Shown here: piece after piece, positions 37,401 through 45,764 of the stretch
How positions within the stretch are numbered: the stretch's first letter is position 1
Layout: every line of letters starts with the position of its first letter
NCBI GenBank assembly: GCA_016715325.1
Contig: JADKAL010000003.1
Location: 62,001 to 126,000 of the forward strand
Direction: 5' to 3'
Length of the DNA stretch: 64,000 nt
Source: Methylococcaceae bacterium
Lineage (GTDB): Bacteria > Pseudomonadota > Gammaproteobacteria > Methylococcales > Methylomonadaceae
Translations under genes and position numbers: made by a program
The notes under the pieces: generated by a model
Databases searched by the model: none
What the model saw: the letters and a program-made list of their open reading frames with translations, nothing else
What the model was told of the DNA's origin: nothing

Positions 37401-37788
37401 TCCGTCCGATCGGGTTAACGCCATAAATGCCGGTTGTAACGACTTTTTGGCAAAGCCCTTACAAGTTGCAAAGCTGTTTAACAAACTAAAATTGCACCTC
37501 GGCCTGACATGGCATTATCAAGAAGACGAAGGCAGCGATTTTATTGAAGCCTCTGATGAAGACAATAGCCAAATTCCTGCACCCGCAATTCTCGAGGAAC
37601 TGATAGGTTTTGTAAGAATCGGCGACCTCCTCGGGTTTAATCGTTATTTAACCGAATTAGCGGGGGAAAAACCTGAGTTTGGCGATTTTGCTCAAGGATT
37701 ACTGGCATTGAGCGGAGAATTTAAACTAACCGATATTAAAAAAATACTTAATCAAATGACAGAGAAACGCATCCACTATGAAGAATGA
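34474..37788 (+). CDS. NCS1-permease-like hybrid sensor histidine kinase
   Basis: A protein of at least 1104 residues. About 1-455 form a 12-helix NCS1 (cytosine/purine permease-like) domain. A cysteine-rich segment follows (about 470-515, CTICSNHF, CPFY, CSLCC, CMDTC), then two membrane helices, a coiled coil and a kinase core. The phosphorylated histidine is His661 in NMSHEIRTPLNS, with LLSNAIKFT and GSGLGLTIS for ATP. A receiver domain carries Asp944 in MDLSMPEMDG. The transporter domain probably senses a nucleobase-like or other small ligand. The first ATG is 34474, but family-like residues (RRDYNAWVADET) are encoded just upstream, so translation may begin at a rare codon such as ATT 34411 behind AGGTAAAA. 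It overlaps the next regulator gene by 11 bases. Confidence 0.88.
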   Translation: MEDYALRFAPRSFRKWSEFQVANTAFGSTSFLVLEAIGGFLSINYGFTNAVWAIFAVGLIIFVISYPISYYAARYNIDIDLLTRSAGFGYIGSTVTSLIYASYTFILFALEASIMSLALELYFHIPIAIAHIVNAVIVIPLVTFGITVISRLQLWTQPLWLLLLIIPYVAIALYDPEALITLQAYFSIAASGQGFNWLLFGSAATIAFSMVAQIGEQVDFLRFMPELTERNRFRWWVSTIAGGPGWILFGMVRQLGGALLAHLAIRHGIDNAHAHEPTQMYLIAYSYIFDNKEIALAFTTLFVVISQIKINVTNAYAGSLAWSNFFSRLTHSHPGRVIWLFFNVSIALLLMEFGVFSSLEKVLGLLSNVSIAWISAVSADLLINKPLGLSPKHVEFKRAYLPDLNPVGTLSTLFSSVVSILAYLGAFGEYAQAFSAFIALGMSFILTPSIAKLYGRKRYYARYHTHKNQDQLSQCTICSNHFEQNDMAFCPFYKGTICSLCCTLDSNCMDTCKPGFRLDDYLEKIADYILPNRLSLTARLRLIRFCILFIFLTILTTVFVGIIYYQDLLSAQQHPASFNLLKDNFVKVYSSLLVFIGLCTWWLILNDESRRVAHEEIAKQTQRLMMEVEEHTKTDAKLQEAIKSADKANIAKSRFLSNMSHEIRTPLNSIIGYAYILQQDPAIPSHRKQAVDILKRSGEHLSSLIEDILDIARIEACKFELNKDAIDFPMFIEHLLSIFKPQAEAKGLAFSCQIVSTLPRLVRGDEKRVGQILINLLSNAIKFTQNGEVIFRIGYSCGVTTFQVIDTGPGIEEDQLQNIFQPFTQLAQENLVSGSGLGLTISKVLTEIMGGELSVNSIPEKGTTFTVRLFLANLGNEQDKVQQQTIIGYQGVRKKILVVDDQPEHRQLISALLKPLGFALDEAGSGLECLAKVKHCPPNLILMDLSMPEMDGLKTSETLRESGYSLPIIVLTSNAYPSDRVNAINAGCNDFLAKPLQVAKLFNKLKLHLGLTWHYQEDEGSDFIEASDEDNSQIPAPAILEELIGFVRIGDLLGFNRYLTELAGEKPEFGDFAQGLLALSGEFKLTDIKKILNQMTEKRIHYEE

Positions 37789-38746
37789 ACTCAGCGATGC
37801 CCATAACAATACAGTCATGATTGTCGACGATACGCCGGAAAATCTTGCGTTATTATCGGATACGCTATCGGAGTCGGGCTATCGTGTTTTGGTTGCCACC
37901 GACGGATTGTCTGCTTTAGAACAAATTCAATTTCTAAAACCCGATATTATCTTGCTGGATGTTATGATGCCGGGGATAGACGGCTACGAAACATGCAACC
38001 AGCTCAAATCCAACACGCTTACTGCAGATATACCGGTTTTGTTCATGACGGCCTTGAGCGAACTCGACGACTTATTACGCGGCTTTGGCGAAGGTGCGGT
38101 TGACTATCTTGTAAAACCTATACGTCCGCCGGAAGTTTTGGCGAGAGTGGAAGCACAATTATCCCAAGCGAGAAATATGCGGCGAGCGGAAAGCGCTTTG
38201 AATAACACTTCCTTTTCCGTGTTGGCCATAACTGCTAGCGGAAAAATAAGCTGGCTACCGGTCAGCGGATTACGTTGGTTATGCGACTATTTACACCTTA
38301 CAACGTTACCGGACACCATCAAAGTCGGTTCCTACTTACCCGATCCGCTTCATGAATGGGTTAAAACCCAGCTTGCTCTTCCAGAAGGTAGCGATATTAA
38401 GGCTTATGAAACGAGTAAGAACGGAACAATTTTTTCTATAAATCTATCCCGTTGCCATATCACAAACGAATACCTCTTGTTTCTCGATAAAAGAACAGGA
38501 GACTGGAATCTCGATTCGGTTAAACAGTCGCTGGGGCTAACATTTCGGGAAGCGGAAATCCTGATGTGGATTTCTCGCGGTAAAACCAACAAGGAAATCG
38601 GACTCATTCTGGAGAGTAGTCCGCGAACGGTAAATAAACATTTGGAACATATATTTGAAAAACTCGGCGTCGTGACGCGCGCTGCTGCCGTAACTGCCGC
38701 TATCCAACGTACGTCGAATATCAACACTGCAACTGAAAACAATTAA
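37778..38746 (+). CDS. LuxR/NarL-type response regulator
   Basis: A 322-residue regulator. Residues about 12-130 are a receiver domain (VMIVDDTPENL, phospho-Asp in ILLDVMMPGIDGYE, FMTA, VKPI). A linker of about 120 residues follows. The C-terminal LuxR helix-turn-helix (about 255-315) is LTFREAEILMWISRGKTNKEIG...RTVNKHLEHIFEKLGV. It starts within the end of the hybrid kinase gene and is surely its partner. Targets are unknown. Confidence 0.92.
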   Translation: MKNELSDAHNNTVMIVDDTPENLALLSDTLSESGYRVLVATDGLSALEQIQFLKPDIILLDVMMPGIDGYETCNQLKSNTLTADIPVLFMTALSELDDLLRGFGEGAVDYLVKPIRPPEVLARVEAQLSQARNMRRAESALNNTSFSVLAITASGKISWLPVSGLRWLCDYLHLTTLPDTIKVGSYLPDPLHEWVKTQLALPEGSDIKAYETSKNGTIFSINLSRCHITNEYLLFLDKRTGDWNLDSVKQSLGLTFREAEILMWISRGKTNKEIGLILESSPRTVNKHLEHIFEKLGVVTRAAAVTAAIQRTSNINTATENN

Positions 38747-38765
38747 AACCGGTTCAAGTTGAAAT

Positions 38766-40970
38766 TTATTTTGAATCCAGCGTAATAAATCCCTTCCAAT
38801 TTTCGGGGGGATTCAGCTCAAAAGCGTTTGCCCTCTCCAGATAAAACCGGGTAGGTCCGTCGAAGCCATAGGTTTTGAGGAGGTTTTCGAAAATGTGTTT
38901 AGCATCCGCCCAATGACCGCGTTGAAAAGCAATTAAGCCTTTTGCAAATAACTTGAACATGGCGTTTTTAGGTGTATTTTGTTCTGCCTTTGTGCCGACG
39001 ATTTCAATTAAATCCATGGCTTTATGCTTTCCAACAAAACAAAATGCACCCACCGGCCGGTAAGTTATGTCGCTGTGATCGGCGGCAATGGCGGAGGAAG
39101 CCAATATTTGGGTGCCTAACATTTTGTTAAGACCTTCAATTCGCGAGGCCGCGTTGACAACATCGCCCACGGGATTGGCGGTTTCTGAACCGCCTTTGAC
39201 AAAGCTTCCGAGCGTAAAATCGCCTTGGTTTAGACCGATCCGAGTTGTCAGCGCGCCCATGCTGGAAAGTCTGTTGAATTGTTCAATCTCCCGTTCCATG
39301 TCTAAAGTGGCTAAGCAAGCCGAACGATTTAGTCTGGCAAGCGGCATTTCGATCCAAACCGCCATCATGGCGTCGCCGGTAATATTGGCGATGATGCCGC
39401 CTTGAGCGCTAACCGCTTTACTCAAAACATTGAAATAAACACGCAATAAATCGAATAATCGGTCCGGCGAGTTCTTTTCGGCCAAGCTGGTGTAGCCTTT
39501 AATATCGGTCGCTAAACAAATGCCGAAGACTTTCTTGGCCGGTTGTTCAGCCATCCGATCGGAAACGACTTGATTTGAGTTCGGTAAGCCGGGGGGCGCG
39601 TCTTGTAAGCTCTTAATAAATTTATCGATGAGGTTATTATTTTCCTCGGTAATTTGCTTAATAATATTTTTTTGATCCAGATACGTCCAGTACAACGATA
39701 GTATCCAAGATGTCGGCAACTGCATTAAGCAGGGGACGGCAACCGGCAGCCATAAACCGCTGCGGTCAAAACTCCATTGAACGAAAATTGCATAAAGAGC
39801 GCATAAAACGATGCTTAACGCTAGCCCGGTAAGACCGGGCAACAAGACTAACGTGATTGCGATACACCAGCCGAATCCTGCCATAAGCGGCATCGGCGGC
39901 GCCGGTGTAATAAACCGATTTTCCATAAGGTTGGCAAATTGAGTTGCCATAATTTCAACACCCGCCATACGACCGCTTTGCCGGCTGGTAAACGGGGTTT
40001 GAAAATAATCTTTTTGACCGGGCAAACGTCGGCGATTGGCTTTACCGACGAAGACCGTTTTACCTCTCAAATCCTTGATCTTGCTGTGATAAACGTCGCT
40101 GTAGGATTCCATGCGAATCGACTTCGGCGGTCCGTAAAAATCCAGATAACGGCTGTCTTCACCGCAAATCAATTCATCGAGCTGCCGGTCTGCCGAGGTT
40201 TTCGCATCGGTCAGTTTTGCAGCACCGTCCAAATCGAACAAACATTGCCTGCGTTGCAAGGTTAACCATTCGGAAAAGGGGGCATCCGGTTGGAAAATAT
40301 CCGGCAATTGCTGTGTCCGGTGCAGATAATGTAGCCATGCGGCAACCGGTAAGGTCGGGGTTTCGGCCAGTTGATCGATAAATACCCAACTCTCTCGAAT
40401 AATCGGATTTTCCGCATCGTTCGGCAGCGCAAAGGGCGCGCGGTCCAGTACCGACGATGCTATCGCTTTATTCGGCGGAACAATCTTCCAAGGCGTGACG
40501 ATTTCATTCAGTTGTTCTTCGTCGGCATTATCGCTTTGCATGGGCGAATCTTTATGCGATTTAGAACATTCGTCGCGCGCTGCGGATTGGGTTTGTACGC
40601 ATTCGGTAACCAGCACATTGCCGGCTGTGCGAACGGCTTCAGCGAAGACGGGATCATGTTCCGGTTGTTCGGCAATAAACTGTAGATCGAAGACGATTAA
40701 AGCCGCTTCCTGACGATTCAACGCTTGAATTAATAGCGCGTGATACCGGCGCCACTGGGTTAAATCCCAGCCGAGGTCTAAACTTTTATCGGAGTCTTCA
40801 TCCATGGCCACGACAACAACGTTATCGGGCGGCTTTCGAGGACCTCTGATTTTGAATAAGGTATCCAACCCCAGAGATGATTCGAATTCCGTGAGGAAAT
40901 AAATCAGACTGCCGAACGTTAAGCTGATCAGGGCGATTATTAAGCTTCGAAAAACCCGCTCTGAACACAT
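38766..40970 (-). CDS. CHASE2-domain class III adenylate/guanylate cyclase
   Basis: A 734-residue membrane receptor-cyclase. After one N-terminal helix (about 10-28) an extracytoplasmic CHASE2 domain spans about 35-350. Two or three more helices lie at about 360-440. The class III cyclase domain (about 490-680) has metal aspartates in CLATDIKGYTSL and NITGDAMMAVW, and the NPVGDVVNAASRIEGL segment. A TPR-like tail (KGLIAFQRGHWADAKHIFENLL) ends the chain. CHASE2 proteins often lie near FecR proteins, and a FecR-TPR gene is 3.4 kb upstream on the same strand. cAMP or cGMP specificity was not determined. Confidence 0.9.
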   Translation of the reverse strand: MCSERVFRSLIIALISLTFGSLIYFLTEFESSLGLDTLFKIRGPRKPPDNVVVVAMDEDSDKSLDLGWDLTQWRRYHALLIQALNRQEAALIVFDLQFIAEQPEHDPVFAEAVRTAGNVLVTECVQTQSAARDECSKSHKDSPMQSDNADEEQLNEIVTPWKIVPPNKAIASSVLDRAPFALPNDAENPIIRESWVFIDQLAETPTLPVAAWLHYLHRTQQLPDIFQPDAPFSEWLTLQRRQCLFDLDGAAKLTDAKTSADRQLDELICGEDSRYLDFYGPPKSIRMESYSDVYHSKIKDLRGKTVFVGKANRRRLPGQKDYFQTPFTSRQSGRMAGVEIMATQFANLMENRFITPAPPMPLMAGFGWCIAITLVLLPGLTGLALSIVLCALYAIFVQWSFDRSGLWLPVAVPCLMQLPTSWILSLYWTYLDQKNIIKQITEENNNLIDKFIKSLQDAPPGLPNSNQVVSDRMAEQPAKKVFGICLATDIKGYTSLAEKNSPDRLFDLLRVYFNVLSKAVSAQGGIIANITGDAMMAVWIEMPLARLNRSACLATLDMEREIEQFNRLSSMGALTTRIGLNQGDFTLGSFVKGGSETANPVGDVVNAASRIEGLNKMLGTQILASSAIAADHSDITYRPVGAFCFVGKHKAMDLIEIVGTKAEQNTPKNAMFKLFAKGLIAFQRGHWADAKHIFENLLKTYGFDGPTRFYLERANAFELNPPENWKGFITLDSK

Positions 40971-41103
40971 ATCTAGATCTTAATTACGATTTAAATATCA
41001 GCGGGTCAAATAGGCAGGAGTGGTCGCTGTATTTGTTTGTGTATTTTTCATAATTTTGTAGGTTTAACCTGTCATTACCAGATTGCCGCCACTTTCAAGT
41101 TCT

Positions 41104-41182
41104 TAGGCTGGGTTGGAGCCATGCGGAAATCCAGCATCCCATGGTTCCCCATAAGCAGGGTTTCATGCGTCAACCCAGTCTA
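41104..41182. repeat. palindromic repeat with TAGGCTGGGTTG arms
   Basis: TAGGCTGGGTTG (41104-41115) faces CAACCCAGTCTA (41171-41182), matching at 11 of 12 positions. Repeats with TAGGCTGGGTT arms are frequent small mobile palindromes. This one lies in the 377-base gap (40971-41347) upstream of the cyclase gene, which otherwise shows no gene. Confidence 0.6.
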
Positions 41183-41347
41183 CTGTGTCCTAACAAGGAG
41201 AACCGTCCCATCTTACACATTTAACTTTATGGTCGAGATCAGAAATAAAAAGCGCACTCTCTTTCTTGCCGGTTGAAGTGGTAATTGTGGCTTTTGTGAG
41301 GACTATATATTGCTGTTTAGCGTCTAAATCGATAGTTATGTTTTCTT

Positions 41348-41680
41348 TTAAGCATTGTCTTGGAATTTCAATACACGCTTTCCGTCCGGTTTAATATCTT
41401 CTCCAGGATTCCAGTAACAATGATTAATTTCATTAAATTTTTTGCCAAATACTTTTAATTTGTCGTGTCCATTTGGTGTCAGCCCCATTGCGCCATGAAC
41501 ATTTTCATTACTATTGTCAATATAATTTAGAAAATTAAGTAAGTCAGGATTTGAAAGACGAGGATCAATTGAAGCAGGTGCGGGAGTATTTGATTTTAAG
41601 AGAAAAGCGAGCAATATAAATATTATTATAACTAAACAACTAACTATTTCTTTGGCGCGTGTTGTAATTAAGTCACTCAT
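41348..41680 (-). CDS. small membrane-anchored protein, unknown
   Basis: A 110-residue protein with one N-terminal helix (about 12-32, IVSCLVIIIFILLAFLL) and a soluble C-terminal part (LMLSNPD-like, GAMGLTPNGHDKLKVFGKK, HCYWNPGEDIKPDGKRV). The ATG at 41680 is chosen because GGAGAATATC lies directly upstream; an ATG four codons earlier overlaps that site. No family is recognised. Confidence 0.55.
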   Translation of the reverse strand: MSDLITTRAKEIVSCLVIIIFILLAFLLKSNTPAPASIDPRLSNPDLLNFLNYIDNSNENVHGAMGLTPNGHDKLKVFGKKFNEINHCYWNPGEDIKPDGKRVLKFQDNA

Positions 41681-41802
41681 GATATTCTCCATTGATAAAG
41701 TTGCATAACATAATTGCCTATGTTTTTAGGTGTATTAATGTTTACTATTTTCTAAAGCTTTACAAACAAAATATTTTATGTGAATTCGATTTATAAATAT
41801 AT

Positions 41803-42201
41803 TTATAAAGCTAAAGTAAATCGAGCAAATATAGTTCTACCCGGTATAAATGGGGGTGGTTGCCCTCCATCATCATTACTCGTTTGCGGCGATCGCCCGG
41901 CGTAGCTTTGAAAATTAAAGTCTCTGTCAAAGATATTTTTAATGTCTAATTGAATGATACCCCATCGCTTTGGAAGTCGCATCCCTATTCCTGCATTAAC
42001 TAACACAAACTCGTTATGCCTGACAAAAGGCGGGTTAAGTTCGAATCCATCCGGCCAATTTGTCCGCTGGTTAACATACTCGGCTTCCAGATTACAGAAA
42101 AATCCAGAGGGATCAAAAAACCGGAGTCCTGTCTTTCCATCATAAGTTGTTGTAGATAAAGGGGGAAAAATGTGCGACGGAAGACCTTCCGTCTCCTTCA
42201 A
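41803..42201 (-). pseudogene. C-terminal barrel part of the FecR-TPR-barrel protein (part 3 of 3)
   Basis: This frame (about 132 residues) continues the preceding barrel frame after a one-base shift in the run at 42200-42207 (AAAAATTT on the coding strand). Removing one base gives a smooth join (HLEKLKETEGLPSHIF...). The DGKTGLRFFDPSGFFCNLEAEYV and QLDIKNIFDRDFNFQSY segments are typical outer-membrane strands, and the chain ends in FARFTLAL. It has no start signal of its own. Confidence 0.7.
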
Positions 42202-44440
42202 ATTTTTCCAAATGAAAAGAAACGTTAGCGGCTAATCTCGAAGTGATATTCCAATTAAGATACGCTCTGTAATTCTGCTCGTGCCATTCTCTTTTATTAC
42301 CAATAATATTACCGTCATCATCGGTTATGTTTATAGGGGTATTAAGATTTCTTGCGACTATTTCTAATCCGCCATAGACATGTGAATTAAATTTTTGATC
42401 AAGTGCTACTCCATACAACCAAACATCTGTAGACGTATCATCATCATAAAATTGATTGAATCCAGCAACTTGTGTCGGTTCTATGGTTTGGTTTGTAATT
42501 AGAGAACGTTTTGATGTTCTAAATAAGGCTCCTCGAAGAGTACTTCCTGTCTTTGTTTTCCAGAGCATTCCTAATTTTGGATTAATCCGATTGAATCTTT
42601 TAGGAGTGAAGTCCGGAGTATTTTCAGTTTGTTCCAGCGAATCAATGCTTAAACCGAGTGTCCAGTCAACGTCGTGAGGATAATGTATGTAGTTATAAGA
42701 ATAACCATTTGCATGTGATGTAGCGTTTTTTATTTGAGGAAAATCTATTGGCGAAAGTGTCGTTTGAGCGAAGCCGAATCCGGAAATATTACTTAAATAG
42801 TTTGATCGAAACAGGTGTTGTATTTCACCTTGATTTCCATTGATATTAAAGCTAGGAAGTTGGATGGGTTCAGGTGAATCGCTAAAGTCATTAGGATCGG
42901 AAATAATCGATGATCCTTGACCATCAGTGTGTATATACGAAGCGATTAGATCAGAATTTTCAGCTATAGAATAATGCATACCAGCTCTATAGGTGGTTTT
43001 GTCACTCCCAATCCGGAAGTTTTTATCAAAAGTACCGTCTGCATTAAGATCAATGTCGCCTCGTTCTGATTTTTTATGCCTAATTTCTGCCTGGATACTA
43101 AAATTTGGTGTTAATGCCGTTTGTATAAAACCATTCACCAAGTCAGCATTTGCATCGTTATTGGGTCTAAAACCGCCAGATTCATAATGGTATTGACCAA
43201 AACTATATGACAATTTGCGCCATAGCCCAGAATGCACAACTTCATCGCTATATGTGTCGTTACTTCCGGCTAATCCGGATGTTTGTAATGTAAAACGATT
43301 TCTTGTGAAAATAGGATTGAATTCATTAAAAGATAAAGAGTTAGGCCCTGAGCCTTGTAAGGTAAGAAGGTTTTTTTCTCCCAATTGCGGCTGAACTGGG
43401 GTCATGTTTATAGGTTGTAGAAGTTGTGATTGTAATAACTCGCTTACTCTAGCAATTTCGAAAGAAGGCCTTGCGCTATATGAATCAGCAAGCAAACGAT
43501 GGGCAGAATAATCTGTTGGATCGGTATTCACAGACTTCCATCCTTCAACTAAAGCCACTTGTCCGAATCCAAGATTGTTATATATTCGCGATAAACTTGC
43601 GCTTCGTGCAGCGAGGTCACTGTCAAGTGCGAGTTTAGAGCGATAGGTCGCTCTATTTTCATTAAGCTCAATAGATTTTTGTAAATCTTGTAAGGCTTCT
43701 ATAGGATTATTTTCAGTCTGTTTCTTTATAGCATCGTAAAAATACGGCGTCGGGTCTTTCGGATCGCGCTCTTTTGCCAGTCTAAATTGGTCTTCCGCTA
43801 AGGGATTGCGGTTTTCTTCGTAATAAGCTTTACCGAGATAGCTTCTTATCAGTGAGTTATTGGGGTCGAGTGTGGCGGCGATTTCCAAATCCTGGCGGCC
43901 TTGTTCCAGATCGCCGTTGCGGATTTTCGCCAAACCCAAGCCTAAGCGGGCTAATGGCGAGGTTGAATCCAATTTTAATGCTTTTTCGAAAGCGACTTTG
44001 GCATCGTCCGCCTCCATTTGTTGCAGATGATAAAATCCGATGACGGTTTGCGTACGTTCCAGTTCGGCATCGAGTTTTTCCGCTTGTTGCACCGTTTCTT
44101 CGCTGTCGGATGTTAAGCCTAAGGCGAGTTCCAGTTCTGCTTTACGCGCCCACACCATCGCATCGTGCGGGGCCAGTTTGGCGGCTTGTGTTGCAGCTTG
44201 TAACGCCTTATCTAATTCGAATCGGCCTTGTTCCGCATACGATAAGGCGGTATAGGCGCTGGCAGATTTTGGATTTGAAGCGATTGCCTGTTCGGCTAAG
44301 GTAAAAGCTTCTTCTTTGCGGTTTTGCGTCAACGCCAGTACGGATTGCTGTGCCAAGGCTTCGGCATCTTTAGGATTTTGCTTCAAAATGGACTGAATGT
44401 CGTTTTCGGCAAGGTCTACCCGGCCTACGGTCAGTAACAT
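42140..44440 (-). pseudogene. TPR and outer-membrane barrel part (part 2 of 3)
   Basis: The frame of 766 residues starts with about nine TPR repeats (1-300; DIQSILKQNPKDAEALAQQS, ALQAATQAAKLAPHDAMVW and similar). A beta-barrel-like region of TonB-receptor or porin character follows (about 330-766; amphipathic strands such as YSFGQYHYESGGFRP). The nominal start at 44440 is only an internal ATG. The true reading comes from the FecR frame, which joins if one A is added to the seven-base A run at 44469-44475. The frame is lost again near 42200. It probably forms an outer-membrane export or receptor channel. Confidence 0.75.
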
Positions 44441-45201
44441 AGCACCGCGTACTTTATAAAGAAGGGTGTTTTTTTATCCGCCGGTAAGTTGTTTAATTCG
44501 GCAATCGCCGTTGCCGTTCGGCCTTGGCGAAAATCCCGGATTGCGGTGCGAATAGCGTTATCGGTTGGCGTTGACTGTTCAGGATAAGGAAGTAACGGCG
44601 GATAATAAAGCGCCCAATTGACGGCATCTTGCGGTTTGATGTCGATCCGCGCTTGCGGTGCTTGCCCGGCATAAGTTTGAGCGCCTTGCCCTGGTTTTAA
44701 ATTGATACTTCCCTGGGCGTTGAAAAATTTAACGCCGCCCTCATAAACCCAAAGCGAGGCTGATTGCTCGTTAACGCTTAAGGCAAATTCGGTCCCTTCA
44801 GGTCCGGCATTGGCAATCGGAGTGTTGATTTGTAAATGTTTCGGCGTACGGCTGATGAAGTGGACAAAGCCTTTCAACAAATCCATTAAAGCGGGTTTGT
44901 CGGGGTTTAAAACATTAAAAGTCAGTACGGTATCTTCATCGATTCTTGCGACAAAGCCGTTCGGCAATAATACGGACGCTCGGCTGTAGGGTCCGACATG
45001 AATTCGGCTGCCTTCGCAAAGCGTCTGATTTAGTTGGCTTGATTGCCATTGTCCGCGGCTTTCGGGATCGTATTCTAGCGTTCCTTGCAAAGAGACGACC
45101 AACGCGCCTGATTGCCCGGTGCATTTTTGAGGGACAGCATCCGCTATCGCCCCATTCAAGGGAGCGAGAAAACACAGCAATAGTGCTGATCGAAGATGCA
45201 T
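44431..45201 (-). pseudogene. FecR-domain N-terminal part (part 1 of 3)
   Basis: Residues 1-20 are a signal peptide (LLLCFLAPLNGAIADA). A FecR domain follows (about 45-170): LCEGSRIHVGPYSRASVLLPNG, and LQINTPIANAGPEGTEFALSV. The frame runs on to DNAIRTAIRDFRQGRTATAIAELNNLPADKK and then meets the A7 run. With one more A it continues NTLLYKVRGAMLLTVGRVDLA into the TPR frame. One exported protein of about 1150 residues is therefore likely. FecR here is not next to a sigma factor, so it probably acts as a structural or peptidoglycan-facing domain. Confidence 0.78.
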
Positions 45202-45457
45202 ATTTCCTCCCCATAGAAATATCTCTAGTTAATTGTAGTTTAAATAATAATCCCTGTCCTTTTAAATTATCTGTTAATTTTTCACAGAAATATGAAGGTT
45301 TTTATGATATTTCTGGAACGGCTGTTTCCGACAGTCTGCTATTTTCTTGAATAAGTCTGGAGCTAAAGTTCCGATTGTTTAGGGGTGATTAGAATAAAGT
45401 CGGGGAAAGTTCTATTCTAAAAAGATTTTGACAGCCTAGTAATCGACAGGCATGTTA

Positions 45458-45484
45458 TTGATTAGACCTTAGCTATGTTATAAT
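45458..45484 (+). promoter_or_regulatory. sigma-70-type promoter of infA
   Basis: A perfect TATAAT (45479-45484) has TTGATT (45458-45463) 15 bases upstream. It lies 28 bases before infA. The rest of the 45202-45512 gap holds no gene; its AT-rich part near 45202-45300 should carry the FecR-gene promoter on the other strand. Confidence 0.6.
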
Positions 45485-45512
45485 TCGCTTTTTAATTTTT
45501 GAGGTAAATGTT

Positions 45513-45731
45513 ATGGCTAAAGAAGACCAAATTGAAATGGAAGGCAAGGTTATCGATACCTTACCGAACACCATGTTTAGAGTCCAACTCGAAAACGGAC
45601 ATATTGTAACAGCTCACATTTCTGGCAAAATGCGTAAACACTATATCCGCATTCTAACAGGCGATAGCGTTAAGGTTGAGATGACGCCTTATGATTTAAC
45701 GAAAGGGCGCATCTCGTTCCGTATGCGTTAA
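45513..45731 (+). CDS. infA: translation initiation factor IF-1
   Basis: A 72-residue OB-fold protein that binds the ribosomal A site during initiation. The sequence ([36 protein letters not shown]) is the standard one. A GAGGT ribosome site precedes the ATG. It is convergent with clpA, as in many gammaproteobacteria. Confidence 0.98.
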   Translation: MAKEDQIEMEGKVIDTLPNTMFRVQLENGHIVTAHISGKMRKHYIRILTGDSVKVEMTPYDLTKGRISFRMR

Positions 45732-45764
45732 CGGTTTTTTCAGTAATATTTTCGTTCTGTGAGT

